A stretch of DNA of 64,000 nucleotides from Fictibacillus phosphorivorans (GTDB lineage Bacteria > Bacillota > Bacilli > Bacillales > Fictibacillaceae): positions 372,001 through 436,000 of the forward strand of contig NZ_CP015378.1 of NCBI RefSeq assembly GCF_001629705.1, written 5' to 3'. This document shows, in pieces, positions 9,581 to 18,104 of the stretch (its first letter is position 1; each line of letters opens with the position of its first letter). The notes under the pieces were generated by a model. It was not told the origin of the DNA, made no database searches, and saw nothing but the letters and a program-made list of their open reading frames with translations. The position numbers were made by a program, and so were the translations under genes.

Positions 9581-11059
9581 TTGAACAGCTTTGAAACGTT
9601 TGTAGGAGATGCAGTGGCGATTCTATGGAGTCAGCCGATGATTTATTTTTGTTTAGGTGTAGGGCTATTATTTTCAATTTTAACGAGATTTTTGCAAGTT
9701 CGTCATTTTAAAGAAATGATCAAACTCATGTTAGAAGGAAAGAGTTCTAAAGCAGGAGTTTCTTCTTTCCAAGCTTTGGCGATCGCATTATCTGGCCGGG
9801 TAGGAACAGGTAACATCGCAGGAACAGCAACTGCTATCGGATTTGGTGGCCCTGGGGCGGTCTTCTGGATGTGGATGATCGCGTTTATCGGTGCTTCAAG
9901 TGCTTTTGTTGAATCTGCACTTGCTCAAGTTTATAAAGTAAAACAGGACGGGGAATACCGAGGTGGTCCTGCGTACTATATTGAAAAGGGTATTGGTTGG
10001 AAATGGTATGGAATTATTTTCGCAGTCTCTGCACTAGCTGCTATGGCGCTACTGATGCCGGGTATTCAATCTAACTCAATTGCTGCTGGACTTGATAATG
10101 CTTTTAACATCAATCCGTCCGTAACGGGTATTTTCTTAATTGTCATTTTAGCCGCTATTATTTTTGGTGGTGTTAAAAGGATTGCCAATGTAGCGCAATA
10201 TGTTGTTCCCTTTATGGCAATTGGCTATGTGCTTGTTTCGTTAATCATCGTTGCTTTTCATATCCCTCAGATTCCTGAAGTACTTTCTTTAATTTTCAGA
10301 AGTGCGTTCTCTTTTGATTCTGCATTTGGAGGAATTGTAGGTTCAGCGATCATGTGGGGCGTTAAGCGTGGAATCTATTCAAACGAAGCGGGGCAAGGTA
10401 CGGGGCCTCATCCGGCTGCTGCCGCAGAAGTATCGCATCCTGCTAAACAAGGACTTGTACAAGCGTTCTCTGTATATATTGACACATGGCTTGTATGTAC
10501 AGCTACAGCGTTTATGATTCTTTTTACGGGTATGTACAACGTTCAAAATGAAGCGGACAAGTCATTTATTGTCGAGAACATTCCTAACGTAGAAGCGGGT
10601 ACTGCTTTTACACAAGAAGCCATTGAATCTGTTCTTCCTGGATTCGGTTCAGGTTTTGTAGCAGTTTCCCTATTTTTCTTTGCTTTCACTACAATCATGG
10701 CGTATTACTATATCGCAGAAACGAATATTGCCTACCTCATGAGAGGCCGTAATAACAAAATTCCAATGTTCCTGCTCAAGGTTGTATTGTTAGGAACGAC
10801 CTATTATGGCGCAGTAAAGACAGCGGACTTGGCTTGGGCGCTAGGGGATCTCGGCCTAGGAATCATGGTTTGGCTGAACTTAATCGCTATACTCATACTA
10901 GCAAAGCCAGCACTTCGTGTTTTAAAAGATTACGAGGAACAAAAGAAAGCAGGGCTTGATCCTGTTTTCGATTCAACCAAACTAGGCATAAAGAATGCAG
11001 AGTATTGGGAAGGCGGATATAAAGAAGCACAAGGTAATAATGAAGAGAAAGTATCATAA
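9581..11059 (+). CDS. AgcS-family alanine/glycine:cation symporter
   Basis: Sodium-coupled amino-acid importer (alanine, glycine or glutamine-type substrate), 492 aa with about 11 membrane helices. Family motifs visible include ALSGRVGTGNIAGTATA near residue 67-83 and the conserved GIYSNEAGQGTGP near residue 265-277. The start is TTG at 9581 after AAGGGGGT. It is a single-gene unit closed by a terminator. It is similar to B. subtilis AlsT/YrbD-type proteins, but the exact substrate cannot be fixed from sequence. Confidence 0.93.
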   Translation: MNSFETFVGDAVAILWSQPMIYFCLGVGLLFSILTRFLQVRHFKEMIKLMLEGKSSKAGVSSFQALAIALSGRVGTGNIAGTATAIGFGGPGAVFWMWMIAFIGASSAFVESALAQVYKVKQDGEYRGGPAYYIEKGIGWKWYGIIFAVSALAAMALLMPGIQSNSIAAGLDNAFNINPSVTGIFLIVILAAIIFGGVKRIANVAQYVVPFMAIGYVLVSLIIVAFHIPQIPEVLSLIFRSAFSFDSAFGGIVGSAIMWGVKRGIYSNEAGQGTGPHPAAAAEVSHPAKQGLVQAFSVYIDTWLVCTATAFMILFTGMYNVQNEADKSFIVENIPNVEAGTAFTQEAIESVLPGFGSGFVAVSLFFFAFTTIMAYYYIAETNIAYLMRGRNNKIPMFLLKVVLLGTTYYGAVKTADLAWALGDLGLGIMVWLNLIAILILAKPALRVLKDYEEQKKAGLDPVFDSTKLGIKNAEYWEGGYKEAQGNNEEKVS

Positions 11060-11071
11060 TAATTGTTTTTG

Positions 11072-11102
11072 AACAGGCTGTTTGTAGCAGCCTGTTTTTT
11101 TT
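11072..11102 (+). terminator. Intrinsic terminator of the AgcS gene
   Basis: AACAGGCTG / CAGCCTGTT stem with a seven-base loop and a run of eight T residues. Confidence 0.9.
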
Positions 11103-11178
11103 ATGTGGTTTAAATAGGGAGCTTTACAGGAATTCTTATTAAAAAGATGTTTTGGTGTACTTTGTTGGTTTTGGAAGT

Positions 11179-11435
11179 AGTTGATTTCCGCTCCAGGTTG
11201 CTCGCTTTCCGCGGGGCGACAGGTGAGCCACTTGCCGCTTTGCGCCTCTAAGTGTCTCACCTGTCTAGTTGCAGTGGCTAGCCCCTCGAGGTCAAAAGTT
11301 AAATAGACCATGAAGGTAAAGACCACCTTCCTTGTCTATTCACCTTTTGCTTGTCGGGGCTGAACGAGCCACTTTCACTTTTAGGTTTGACCGCTCGTCC
11401 CGCAGGAGTCGGCACCCTTACGCTACAATCAACTT
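11179..11435. repeat. Dispersed inverted-repeat element, long form, copy 1
   Basis: About 257 bp of GC-richer DNA bounded by TAGTTGATTTCCGCTCC at the left and CAATCAACTTG at the right, so the ends are imperfect inverted repeats (AGTTGAT...ATCAACT). Inside is a 9-bp pair ACAGGTGAG / CTCACCTGT. From about 11264 to 11391 there is a nested block with its own arms (AGCCCCTCGAGGTCAAAAG and CTTTTGCTTGTCGGGGCT). The same structure recurs at 58917-59174, and a short form without the nested block lies at 49748-49882. It carries no convincing gene. It resembles MITE- or REP-like intergenic repeats that I recall from other Bacillaceae. Confidence 0.82.
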
Positions 11436-11589
11436 GTCAAATGAAGAGAAAAAAAGAAAACATCTTAAAGCAGCAATCTTTTAGAAAAGAGCTTTGTTGC
11501 TTTTGGAAGTACACTTGTCACTAAGAATAAGCAGATTAACCAGCTATTACGAATGTTAAAAAATACAAAACAAGAGTGGAGGCAGACCT

Positions 11590-12588
11590 TTGATTGAACT
11601 ACTTAAAAAGGGAAATAAATCGTCCGGCATTGCCGCATTAGGAAACACAGTACTCGCTATCGCTAAAGGAATTGCTGCCGCAGTCAGCGGAAGTGGTGCC
11701 ATGTTTGCGACAACTCTACATTCTGCTGCAGATGCCCTAAACCAAGCGTTTGTATTTTTCGGAAGTGCTCTTTCTGAAAAAGAACCGACTAAACGATTTC
11801 CGGCTGGTTTTGGCCGCGTTGTGAATCTGTTCGTTTTAGTAGCTGTAATCGTAGTTTCTATCATGGCTTACGAGACAATATTAAAAGGGTGGAAGCTTAT
11901 ACAGAATCCACAGTCTTCAACAAACCTATTATTAAATATATCAATCATGATCCTAGCGATCTTAGTTGATGGTTTCATCCTCATTAAAGCGATGAAGGAG
12001 ATCGTTCACGAGACGAGAAGTGAAGCAAAAGGATTTGGGATTGTAAAGGAGTCTTTTAAGAATGTTGGTCTAGCTGCACCACCAACACGTTTAGTTTTTT
12101 ATGAAGATTTAATCGCTACTTCTGGTGCTTTATTAGCTCTTATCTCTATCGTATTAGCAGACCTAACTGGCGCTTATATATTGGATGGGATCGGAACATT
12201 ATTGATCGGAATCCTTCTGGTCGTTGTAGCCTTTAAGTTAGGAATTGATAACACACGCGGGTTGATCGGTGTTGCTGCACCAAAAGTAGTTGAAGACCGA
12301 ATTGCGGATACGATTCTTTCAGATCAAGACGTCGTAGATATAAAGGAACTAAGAATTCTGCAAGAAGGACGAAGATATCATGTTGAAAGCTATATCGAAT
12401 TAAAGGAAGGATTTACCTTGGCAGATGCTGATGATATTAAGTATCGGGTGCGAGATAAGCTTTTAGAAGATACGGATATTGGTGATGTTACGATGGGAAT
12501 CTTAGAAACTGACCATGTAAAAACGTGGCCGAAGGAAGCAGAAATTGAAGTAAACGGTACAGAAGATAAGACAGAAACAACCCGCTGA
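11590..12588 (+). CDS. Cation diffusion facilitator (CDF) transporter
   Basis: Divalent-metal/proton antiporter of the inner membrane, 332 aa. Six membrane helices are predicted, with the TM2 metal motif HSAAD at residues 44-48 and a C-terminal cytoplasmic ferredoxin-like domain from about 215. The TM5 motif reads YEDLIATSG instead of the common HxxxD. This is the pattern of the SLC30A9-like branch rather than CzcD/YiiP, so metal choice is uncertain. TTG start at 11590 after GTGGAGG. Transcribed alone, between repeat copy 1 and a terminator. Confidence 0.88.
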   Translation: MIELLKKGNKSSGIAALGNTVLAIAKGIAAAVSGSGAMFATTLHSAADALNQAFVFFGSALSEKEPTKRFPAGFGRVVNLFVLVAVIVVSIMAYETILKGWKLIQNPQSSTNLLLNISIMILAILVDGFILIKAMKEIVHETRSEAKGFGIVKESFKNVGLAAPPTRLVFYEDLIATSGALLALISIVLADLTGAYILDGIGTLLIGILLVVVAFKLGIDNTRGLIGVAAPKVVEDRIADTILSDQDVVDIKELRILQEGRRYHVESYIELKEGFTLADADDIKYRVRDKLLEDTDIGDVTMGILETDHVKTWPKEAEIEVNGTEDKTETTR

Positions 12589-12611
12589 GCCTATTAGCGG
12601 GTTTTCCTTTT
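12579..12611 (+). terminator. Terminator overlapping the CDF stop codon
   Basis: AACCCGCT / AGCGGGTT stem followed by TTTCCTTTT; the left arm includes the last codons of the CDF gene. Confidence 0.75.
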
Positions 12612-12722
12612 ACTAAAAATAGGATAAGAAGTCGAAATAGTTAAATATTTTTAAGAAAAAGGATAAAATAATACTAGAATGGTTAAGTTTGTTAAACATC
12701 GGTGATGTTCGGGGGATAGATT

Positions 12723-14480
12723 ATGTGGAAAGTGTTTTCGTATTTAAAAGCATACCGTGTCGCGATCGGGGTTGCATTATTTTTAACATTAACTGAACTT
12801 GGAGTGGAACTTCTGCAGCCGTTAATCATGGCTAAGATTATTGATGATGGTATCTTGAAGAGCGACTTGAGTGTAATCAAGTATTGGGGAGCTGTCATGT
12901 TTGGGCTGGCTCTAGTCGCATTTGCAGCAGGTATTGCAAATTCATTCTTCTCAGCACATGTTAGTCAGAACTATGGTTTTGATATTAGACGGCGTGTATT
13001 TGAGAAGGTGCAATCTTTTTCTTTTGTGAATTTCAATAAGTTTCCTGCTTCTTCATTAATAACACGAATGACCAATGATGTAACGCAACTTCAGAATACC
13101 GTTTTTATGAGTTTGAGGATTATGCTGCGTGCACCGCTATTACTAGCCGGTGGAGTGACCATGTCTTTAATCGTGAATTGGAAACTGGCTTTAGTACTAG
13201 TCGTTTTGTTACCAATCTTGTTATTTTTCTTAAAATGGGTTCTCCAGACGGCAGGCAGTATGTTTCGGGATGTACAAGATAGGTTGGATGGTGTGAATCG
13301 TGTAATGCGTGAAAATCTGATGGGAATGCGACTGATTAAAGCATTCTTACGAAGAGATTTTGAGAAGAATCGGTTTGAACAAGCGAGTAGCGAGTTGAAG
13401 GAGAAAACAGTCTCATCTCTTCGCTTGATCGAAGTATCGATTCCTGTCTTATTGTTTGTCATGAATATTGGAATTTTATTTATTCTCTGGTTCGGCAGCA
13501 GACAAGTGAGCATGGGTTCGGTTGAGGTTGGAGAAGTGGTTGCGATCGTAAACTATTCATTCCGTATTTCTTCTGTACTGACAATCATATCGTTTATTAT
13601 TATGGCTTTCTCCCGTGCAAAAGCATCTGCACAGCGAATAGGAGAAGTCCTTGATACAGAGATAGATCTCGTTGAATCTCCAGATACAGATAGCTCTTTG
13701 ACGATAAACAAAGGAGCAGTCGAATTTAAGAATGTTTCTTTTCATTATCCAGAAAGTGATGTGCCGGTTCTGAGAAATCTTTCTTTTTCTGTAAAACCAG
13801 GTGAGACGTTAGCGATTCTTGGTTCAACAGGTTCAGGTAAAACTTCACTCTTTCAACTCGTACCAAGGCTATATGATGTAACAGAAGGAGAAGTACTTGT
13901 TGATGGGAAAAATGTAATGAACTATCCGATTGAAAAGCTTCGAAAAGGTATTGGAGTTGTTCCTCAAGAAGCCGTTCTTTTTACAGGATCCATTACAGAG
14001 AATATCGGATGGGGTAAAGAAGACGCTACTTCTGATGAGATCATCTCTGCTGCCGTTGATGCGCAAATTCATGAGACTGTTGAAAAGTTACCGAATCAGT
14101 ATGATACACGAGTGGGGCAGCGTGGTGTTAACCTCTCTGGCGGACAGAAGCAGCGCTTGTCTATTGCAAGAGCGCTCGTTCGTAAACCAAAAATACTCAT
14201 GCTCGATGATAGTACGAGTGCTTTGGACTTGAAAACAGAAGGAAAGTTGCTAAAAGCGTTAAGAACTTATTCTTGTACAACGTTCATTATTACGCAAAAA
14301 ATCAGTACGGCTATGGAAGCTGATCATATTTTGCTTTTAGACGATGGAGCTGTTGAAGCATGGGGTACACATGAAGAACTACTGAACACATCACCTTTAT
14401 ATGTAAAAATCGTTCAATCACAGTTTGGGGAGGAGGACTTTCAGCATGTCAAAGGGTTCAAACAGACCTCATCCACATAA
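12723..14480 (+). CDS. ABC exporter subunit with degenerate ATP site (half-transporter 1)
   Basis: Type IV ABC half-exporter, 585 aa: six membrane helices (about 1-310) fused to a nucleotide-binding domain. Walker A GSTGSGKTS begins at residue 367 and the signature LSGGQKQRLS is intact. The catalytic glutamate after Walker B is Asp (LMLDDSTSALD, D496) and the H-loop histidine is Gln (FIITQKIST, Q525). Together with the canonical partner encoded next, this is the hallmark of heterodimeric exporters such as LmrCD, BmrCD and TM287/288. Size and order also fit B. subtilis YfiBC or YknUV. Substrate is unknown, possibly drugs or lipids. It overlaps the next gene by 35 bases. Confidence 0.9.
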   Translation: MWKVFSYLKAYRVAIGVALFLTLTELGVELLQPLIMAKIIDDGILKSDLSVIKYWGAVMFGLALVAFAAGIANSFFSAHVSQNYGFDIRRRVFEKVQSFSFVNFNKFPASSLITRMTNDVTQLQNTVFMSLRIMLRAPLLLAGGVTMSLIVNWKLALVLVVLLPILLFFLKWVLQTAGSMFRDVQDRLDGVNRVMRENLMGMRLIKAFLRRDFEKNRFEQASSELKEKTVSSLRLIEVSIPVLLFVMNIGILFILWFGSRQVSMGSVEVGEVVAIVNYSFRISSVLTIISFIIMAFSRAKASAQRIGEVLDTEIDLVESPDTDSSLTINKGAVEFKNVSFHYPESDVPVLRNLSFSVKPGETLAILGSTGSGKTSLFQLVPRLYDVTEGEVLVDGKNVMNYPIEKLRKGIGVVPQEAVLFTGSITENIGWGKEDATSDEIISAAVDAQIHETVEKLPNQYDTRVGQRGVNLSGGQKQRLSIARALVRKPKILMLDDSTSALDLKTEGKLLKALRTYSCTTFIITQKISTAMEADHILLLDDGAVEAWGTHEELLNTSPLYVKIVQSQFGEEDFQHVKGFKQTSST

Positions 14481-16245
14481 TCATTTATTTGGCAAAAAAG
14501 TAAAACCTAAAAATTGGGCAAGTACGATCAAACGTATCGGGAGTTATTTTTCTGATCAAAAGTTTCTGCTGAGTCTAGTGTTACTCATGGTCATCATAAG
14601 CTCAGCATTAAGCTTGCTCGGTCCGTTTTTAATCGGTATGGCAATAGATTCGTATATCGTAAAAGAAAATATGGAAGGACTGAACAAACTACTATTCGGT
14701 CTTATCTTTGTTTTTGTAGGTCAATCCCTTTCAACTTGGCTGCAAAACTATTGGATGATCGGGATCGCGCAAGATACCGTATTAAGAATGAGGAATGATC
14801 TGTTTAACCAGTTTCACCGATTATCGATTTCCTTTTTTGATAAACGGCAACATGGTGAACTGATGAGTCGTGTAACGAATGATATAGAAAACGTCAGTTC
14901 CACATTGAATAGTTCGTTTATCCAAGTATTCTCAAGCATACTTACCCTTGTTGGAACAGTAGGGGTCATGATCTATTTAAGTCCGATATTGACGCTGATC
15001 TCTTTATCAATCGTCCCACTCATGTTCTTTGGATTAAAGTGGATAACGAAAAGAACAGGCGCTCGCTTTAAAGAACAACAGAGAAATCTGGGAGAGATTA
15101 ATGGTTATATTGAAGAGATCACTTCTGGACAGCGGATCGTTAAGTCCTTTTCACAGGAAAAAAGAGTAATGGAAGAATTCATGGCGAAGAATGAACGATT
15201 GAAAGAGTCTGGCTATTGGGCGCAGACCTTCTCAGGCTTTATTCCGAAATTGATGAATGTTCTTAACAATGGAAGCTTTGCGTTAATAGCGGGAATCGGC
15301 GGCGTACTTGCGTTGAACGGGAAAGTATCGATCGGTGTCATCGTGATATTCGTTGAGTATTCTAGACAATTTACAAGACCGCTCAATGATTTAGCCAACC
15401 AATTCAATACGTTACTGTCTGCCGTTGCTGGGGCAGAGAGAGTTTTTGAAATCCTTGATGAATCACAAGAAGAGATGGATGAAACAGGCGCTGTAGAACT
15501 GACTGCAGTAAAAGGTAAAGTAGAGTTTCAAGATGTTTCTTTCTCTTATGAGAAGGATGAAAAAACAGTGAGTGGATTGAATTTTTCGGTGAAAGAAGGA
15601 GAGACAGTAGCGTTAGTAGGACCGACCGGTGCAGGAAAAACAACTATCGTAAATCTGCTTTCTAGATTTTATGAGAGTGATAGCGGTCAGATCTTAATTG
15701 ATGGACATGACATTAAAAAAGTGAAAAGAAGCTCGCTTCGCAGTCATATGGGGTTTGTACTTCAAGATTCCTTTTTATTTGAAGGAACCATCCTTGAAAA
15801 TATACGGTATGGACGTTTAGAGGCGACGGATGAAGAAGTGATAAATGCTGCTAAACTAGCGAATGCTCATTCTTTCGTTAAGAAGTTGCCAAAAGGCTAC
15901 AACACGATATTGAATCAAGAGGGCAGCGGCATCAGTCAGGGACAAAAACAGCTTCTATCTATTGCTAGAGCGATCTTAGCGGACCCGTCTCTATTAATAC
16001 TAGATGAGGCAACAAGTTCCATAGATACGATTACTGAGATGAAGATTCAAGAAGCTCTGCAACGTCTTATGCAGGGAAGAACTAGCTTTGTGATTGCTCA
16101 TCGATTGAATACGATTCAACAGGCTGATCAAATTCTAGTTCTTCATGATGGAGGTATCCTTGAAAAAGGGACACACGATGAATTACTTAAAAATAAGAAA
16201 TTCTATCATTCTCTTTATCATAGTCAATTAAAACAAGATGCTTGA
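14446..16245 (+). CDS. ABC exporter subunit with canonical ATP site (half-transporter 2)
   Basis: Partner half-exporter of 599 aa. The ATG at 14446 is chosen over 14425 because GGAGGAGGA ends ten bases before it. An N-terminal cytoplasmic extension rich in His and Lys precedes six membrane helices and the ATPase domain. Walker A GPTGAGKTT, Walker B LLILDEATSSID with the catalytic Glu, and the H-loop FVIAHRLNT are all intact, while the signature is ISQGQ rather than LSGGQ. The degenerate residues of the two subunits therefore complement each other into one active and one degenerate site. Translationally coupled to the preceding gene. Confidence 0.9.
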   Translation: MSKGSNRPHPHNHLFGKKVKPKNWASTIKRIGSYFSDQKFLLSLVLLMVIISSALSLLGPFLIGMAIDSYIVKENMEGLNKLLFGLIFVFVGQSLSTWLQNYWMIGIAQDTVLRMRNDLFNQFHRLSISFFDKRQHGELMSRVTNDIENVSSTLNSSFIQVFSSILTLVGTVGVMIYLSPILTLISLSIVPLMFFGLKWITKRTGARFKEQQRNLGEINGYIEEITSGQRIVKSFSQEKRVMEEFMAKNERLKESGYWAQTFSGFIPKLMNVLNNGSFALIAGIGGVLALNGKVSIGVIVIFVEYSRQFTRPLNDLANQFNTLLSAVAGAERVFEILDESQEEMDETGAVELTAVKGKVEFQDVSFSYEKDEKTVSGLNFSVKEGETVALVGPTGAGKTTIVNLLSRFYESDSGQILIDGHDIKKVKRSSLRSHMGFVLQDSFLFEGTILENIRYGRLEATDEEVINAAKLANAHSFVKKLPKGYNTILNQEGSGISQGQKQLLSIARAILADPSLLILDEATSSIDTITEMKIQEALQRLMQGRTSFVIAHRLNTIQQADQILVLHDGGILEKGTHDELLKNKKFYHSLYHSQLKQDA

Positions 16246-16277
16246 TCAGAGGATGAGATAAGGCTTTAGGCATAATA

Positions 16278-16311
16278 AAAGGGCGATTCTGGAAGGAATT
16301 GCTCTTTTTTT
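16278..16311 (+). terminator. Terminator after the ABC exporter pair
   Basis: AAAGGGCGATTC pairs with GAATTGCTCTTT with G-T wobbles and is followed by seven T residues. Confidence 0.8.
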
Positions 16312-16355
16312 GTCGTATTCATAGAACATAAGACACTCGGACGAAGGAGTATAGA

Positions 16356-17624
16356 ATGATTGTTGAGAAGCTGCTTTTACATGTATTAATTGTTCTTGCG
16401 CCTGTATTGAGCTATAGCTTTTTATTTGAACATCGCAAAATAGGGAGATCGCCGTATTTTTTAGGCTTGTTATATGGATCGGCCGCATCACTCTGCATGT
16501 ATTTTGCTTATTATGATTCCTCGTTGTACTGGGATCTGAGATACGTTCCAGTCGTTCTCTCTATTTTTTATGGAGGTCCTATTTCTGGAATCATAACGAT
16601 TGTTGCTCTAATGCTCACTAGAACGGCAATGGGTGGTGAAACCCTGTACTTAGCGTATATCGTAGCCGTTATTTCATGTGCAGTACCTTTTCTTATCTAT
16701 AACTGCTTCTGGAAATCCACCCCAAAGAAGAGGGTTTACCTTTCCATTATCACAGGATCATGGCCTGCGCTTGTTCAGTTGATCATCCTGTTAATCTATC
16801 TGTATTTTAATGAAGATTTTTTAGGATTTGATCAAAAATTAGTCCTATATATAGTTGTGTTTGGCACCATTCAAATCTTAGCTGTTGTTTTCGCAGCCGT
16901 CTTAAATGAATCTGTCATCGAAAGAAACTTGATGAAGGATGAGATCAGGCGTTCCGAGAAGCAGCATACGCTTGGAGAGCTTGCGGCATCCATCGCACAT
17001 GAAGTTCGTAATCCACTAACCGTTGTAAAAGGATTCCTTCAGTTGATGGAAGGAGAAGACGAGCGCCATAAGCATTACTATCCACTCATCTTAAGTGAAT
17101 TAGGAAGAGCAGAAAATATTATCAGCGATTATCTAAACTTTGCCAAACCAGAATTTAAAAAGATTGAAACGTTTCCTCTTCCTTTATTAGTCATGGAATT
17201 AAGTATTTTATTAAATCCTTATGCGTTAAAGGAAGGCATTTCACTCACCCATACCATTGAATCAGATGCAGTTCTTACAACAGACCGCAATCAGTTAAAA
17301 CAAGCTCTTATAAATATATTAAAAAACGCTGTAGAAGCAACGCCAAAAGAAGGGCGTGTATCAATAAAGCTTATGGAAGAAGATGATAGCGTAAAGATCA
17401 TTGTGAGGGATACGGGTAAAGGAATGACAAAAGAACAGCTTGCCCGTGTGGGTTCTCTCTTCTTCTCGACGAAAGAGCAAGGAACTGGGTTGGGAACGAT
17501 GGTGTCTACGCGAATCATCGAATCAATGGGAGGAAGAGTAGATTATACGAGCAAGTTAGGAAAAGGGACAAAAGTCAGTGTTACGTTGCCTCTCACTCAT
17601 CTTCTTAGTAGAGAAACGGTTTAA
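16356..17624 (+). CDS. KinB-like membrane histidine kinase (orphan)
   Basis: Sensor kinase of 422 aa. Five to six N-terminal membrane helices (about 1-185, 5TM-LytS/YhcK-like) lead straight into the kinase core. The H-box AHEVRNPLTVVKG has the phospho-accepting His at residue 215; the N-box QALINILKNAVEA, G1 DTGKGM and G2 GTGLG follow. Architecture and H-box closely resemble the sporulation kinase KinB, which phosphorylates Spo0F. No response regulator is nearby, as is usual for phosphorelay kinases. Role in sporulation is inference. GAAGGAG lies seven bases before the ATG. A tiny membrane-protein gene follows at once. Confidence 0.87.
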   Translation: MIVEKLLLHVLIVLAPVLSYSFLFEHRKIGRSPYFLGLLYGSAASLCMYFAYYDSSLYWDLRYVPVVLSIFYGGPISGIITIVALMLTRTAMGGETLYLAYIVAVISCAVPFLIYNCFWKSTPKKRVYLSIITGSWPALVQLIILLIYLYFNEDFLGFDQKLVLYIVVFGTIQILAVVFAAVLNESVIERNLMKDEIRRSEKQHTLGELAASIAHEVRNPLTVVKGFLQLMEGEDERHKHYYPLILSELGRAENIISDYLNFAKPEFKKIETFPLPLLVMELSILLNPYALKEGISLTHTIESDAVLTTDRNQLKQALINILKNAVEATPKEGRVSIKLMEEDDSVKIIVRDTGKGMTKEQLARVGSLFFSTKEQGTGLGTMVSTRIIESMGGRVDYTSKLGKGTKVSVTLPLTHLLSRETV

Positions 17625-17667
17625 AAACCGTAAATAAGGGGAAAATGCTGAGAAGAGGTGAAGCAGC

Positions 17668-17826
17668 ATGGATGAACTCTTTAAGTTTTTTGGAGGCTTT
17701 TTAAATGTCAGCTTATTATTAGTTGTCATTATTGTCATATTAATCGTGCGCCAAGCTAGAAAGAAAAAGCCAAAAAATGAAGAAGAAGACTATTTAAATC
17801 ACAAAGAAAAACATTCAAAAGAATGA
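17668..17826 (+). CDS. Small membrane protein (52 aa), unknown function
   Basis: Reading frame with AGAGGTG eight bases before its ATG. The product has one hydrophobic helix (about residues 11-27), then a basic segment (RQARKKKPK) and a highly charged hydrophilic tail ending KHSKE. It begins 43 bp after the kinase stop and ends just before a terminator, so it is probably in the kinase transcript. No family recognised. The strong ribosome site, operon position and regular topology argue it is real. Confidence 0.65.
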   Translation: MDELFKFFGGFLNVSLLLVVIIVILIVRQARKKKPKNEEEDYLNHKEKHSKE

Positions 17827-17832
17827 TGTTCA

Positions 17833-17861
17833 AAAAGCCTGTAGATTCTACAGGCTTTTTT
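17833..17861 (+). terminator. Terminator after the kinase unit
   Basis: AAAAGCCTGTAG / CTACAGGCTTTT perfect stem with a three-base loop and a T run. Confidence 0.9.
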
Positions 17862-17971
17862 GGTAATATGTCGCATTTTATGTTTTCTGTTTAAAGTTTA
17901 TTTTATTTAAACGTTTGGGAAGGTTTTCTATTTCTTACGTCGAAGTTACATACACACCATATGTGAAGAAG

Positions 17972-18008
17972 CACACATCAAGGAAACTTTTTTTGAGTGT
18001 GTTTTTTT
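17972..18008 (+). terminator. Hairpin with T run upstream of the crt promoter
   Basis: CACACATCAA pairs with TTGAGTGTG (one bulge) and is followed by seven T residues. It lies 110 bp after the preceding terminator and just before the promoter of the first crt unit, so it acts either as a second insulator or, if transcription starts further upstream, as an attenuator. Confidence 0.5.
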
Positions 18009-18020
18009 AATCTTTAAAAT

Positions 18021-18050
18021 TTGCCATTCCTAGAACATGCGTCGTATAAT
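18021..18050 (+). promoter_or_regulatory. Predicted sigma-A promoter of the crtN-crtN-crtM unit
   Basis: TTGCCA (18021-18026), 18-bp spacer, TATAAT (18045-18050), with a second TATAAT nine bases downstream. About 55 bp before the first crt start. No sigma-B-type GTTT...GGGTAT element was seen, unlike the staphylococcal crt operon. Confidence 0.55.
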
Positions 18051-18104
18051 TTTTGTATAATATTTTGTATATAGATTGTAAAAGTAGAAGGAAGGTATGC
18101 ATGT

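Noticed and set aside
11054..11326. 90-codon minus-strand frame running through repeat copy 1
   Set aside because: Most of it is the translated dispersed repeat plus the AgcS terminator; no ribosome site.
17862..18104. Sigma-B promoter for the crt operon, as in Staphylococcus
   Set aside because: No GTTT followed by GGGTAT at suitable spacing; a sigma-A type promoter fits better.
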